Shown piece after piece: positions 62,818 to 64,000 of a stretch of 64,000 nucleotides of DNA (its first letter is position 1; the number at the start of each line of letters is the position of its first letter). Source of the stretch: Lactarius indigo (lineage: Eukaryota > Basidiomycota > Agaricomycetes > Russulales > Russulaceae); assembly GCA_025766275.1 (NCBI GenBank), contig JAFKAC010000070.1, positions 124,001-188,000 on the forward strand. The letters run 5' to 3'. The notes under the pieces were generated by a model, which did no database searches, had not been told where the DNA came from, and saw nothing but the letters and a program-made list of their open reading frames with translations. The position numbers and the translations under genes are program-made.

Positions 62818-64000
62818 CTCTTCCATTGTAGCACTGTCGATTGGAAGTATTTGTGCCAGTGGCATTGTACATGGCCTTTCCCTACTAGAGACGCTCAGAG
62901 CCGAGCATGTGCCTGTAAAAACAATCTGGAATAGGAGAGCTCCTTCGATTGTTCTCAGAGTGACACTAGTAGGAAAGAAGTCTGGCAAAGAAATCAGTGC
63001 CCACGCCCTGTTGGACAGTGGTGCAGAGGGCATCATTGTGGATGATGGGTTTGTGTGAGCAAATGACCTAACAATGAGGACACTAATTAAACCCTTACCA
63101 GTTAGAAACGTGGATGGGTCTCCCAACAAGACAGGATCTGTTAAATATACCACGATCCAAAAGCTACGGATCAGGACTTCTGACGACAACTACCACAATG
63201 AAACTGTGGAACTTTACACGACTACTCTAGAGGAGCATGACATAATCCTAGGAATGGATTGGCTCCAAGTGCATAACCCTGAAATCAATTGGCATCGACC
63301 AAAAATAGCCTTCACAAGATGTCCAAAAACCTGCACTCTATCCTCCTCAGCTGTCATCATTTCTTCAAAAATTCCACAAACACAACATATGACTATCAAC
63401 ATCCTTGAACTTGAGACAAGCCAAGAAACTTGCCTCCCCACAAATGAAGAGACAGAACCCCTGGAACCTGCATTCATCCAAGATGCCTGCGAACCCTGGC
63501 TGTGGATCCACAGCTTTAGCAAGTATGACCATCTTGCAATCCAAGCAAAAGTAACTACAAGTACCAAAATAGCAGCACAATCTGCACCCAAGCCTTCCAC
63601 TGATCACATTCCAAGCCACTTCCAACGTTACACTAAAGTATTCAGCGAAACCACATCCCACCGACTACCCCAACATCAACCTTGGGATCATGCAATTGAT
63701 CTCAAACCAGGAGCCACTATGAAGAATTGTGGCATTTATCAACTTACACCCAAAGAATCCAATGCCCTTAAAGAATATATTTCTGAACACCAAAAGAAAG
63801 GTTACATTCTACCATCTAAATCACCTATGGCCTCCCCCTTCTTCTTTGTTGACAAGAAGGATGGCAAACTCCAACCAGTACAAGACTACTGCACCCTTAA
63901 TGATATAACTATCAAAAATGCAGCACTGCTCCCCCTCATTCCCAAACTTATTGACAAACTTCACGGCGCATGTTACTTCACCAAGCTAGATATCCATTGG
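62818..64000 (+). pseudogene. pol: Gypsy A3 protease and start of reverse transcriptase
   Basis: Protease: ISAHALLDSGAEGIIVDDG, a TGA near 63057, and HDIILGMDWLQVHNPEINW. The region before RT includes LPQHQPWDHAIDLKPGATMK. RT begins [20 protein letters not shown] and reaches FTKLDIHW at the window end. Otherwise open, so this copy is among the better preserved. Confidence 0.9.

Larger units (their letters stand above)
56014..64000 (+). mobile_element. Gypsy A copy A3, running off the window
   Basis: Plus-strand LTR Z (56014-56703), about 4.5 kb of leader reading frames including a 1.4-kb solo LTR insertion, then gag, protease and the start of RT. Inserted into A2 head to head; the 5 bases left of it are GTATC. 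The retained CpG shows it is younger than A2. Confidence 0.9.

Overview
This window looks like transposon-packed heterochromatin of a basidiomycete fungus, probably an agaricomycete. Evidence: short GT-AG introns of about 50-60 bases, a decayed FunK1-type fungal protein kinase, chromodomain Ty3/Gypsy elements of the Tf1/sushi kind, Ty1/Copia elements and hAT transposons. No tRNA, rRNA or CRISPR array was seen. The only host-like genes are the kinase pseudogene (20589-22931) and an unidentified broken reading frame around 38.1-40.9 kb. Nearly all remaining DNA belongs to nested mobile elements. The names used here (Gypsy A, B, C; Copia D, E; hAT 1-4; LTR families L, S, W, X, Y, Z) are local labels.

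Layout, left to right. 1-14283: two copies of LTR L enclose a hAT 3-prime fragment (hAT-2). The second LTR is split by hAT-1 (1714-13782, perfect 8-bp target duplication), which itself holds a full-length chromovirus, Gypsy B (2867-10753, two 529-bp LTRs), and a solo LTR L. 14284-18447: Copia E on the minus strand, cut by three solo LTRs. 18448-20299: truncated Gypsy A copy A1. 20300-25585: a hAT end, the kinase pseudogene, then hAT-4. 25960-36910: Copia D, split by hAT-3 (29320-35494), whose many-intron transposase gene is nearly intact. 36911-43680: fragments, solo LTRs and unassigned DNA. 43681-49736: Gypsy C, with a 4.4-kb internal inversion. 49737-56013: Gypsy A copy A2 (minus). 56014-64000: Gypsy A copy A3 (plus), running off the end and interrupted by a solo LTR that is itself interrupted by another solo LTR.

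The target duplications allow the insertion order to be read. Gypsy C is older than the LTR X inside it; A2 sits against the Gypsy C integrase; A3 lies in A2; LTR L lies in A3; a 775-bp LTR lies in that L copy. Most old copies carry TGA stops where arginine CGA is the likely ancestor, and have lost CpG, which points to C-to-T decay of methylated CpG or a RIP-like process. The most unusual features are the roughly 3 kb of reading frames between the LTR and gag of Gypsy A, the extra frame behind the chromodomain of Gypsy B, the frameshift signals between gag and pol, a self-priming type hairpin and primer site shared by Gypsy B and C, and the LTR-hAT-LTR composite at the left edge.
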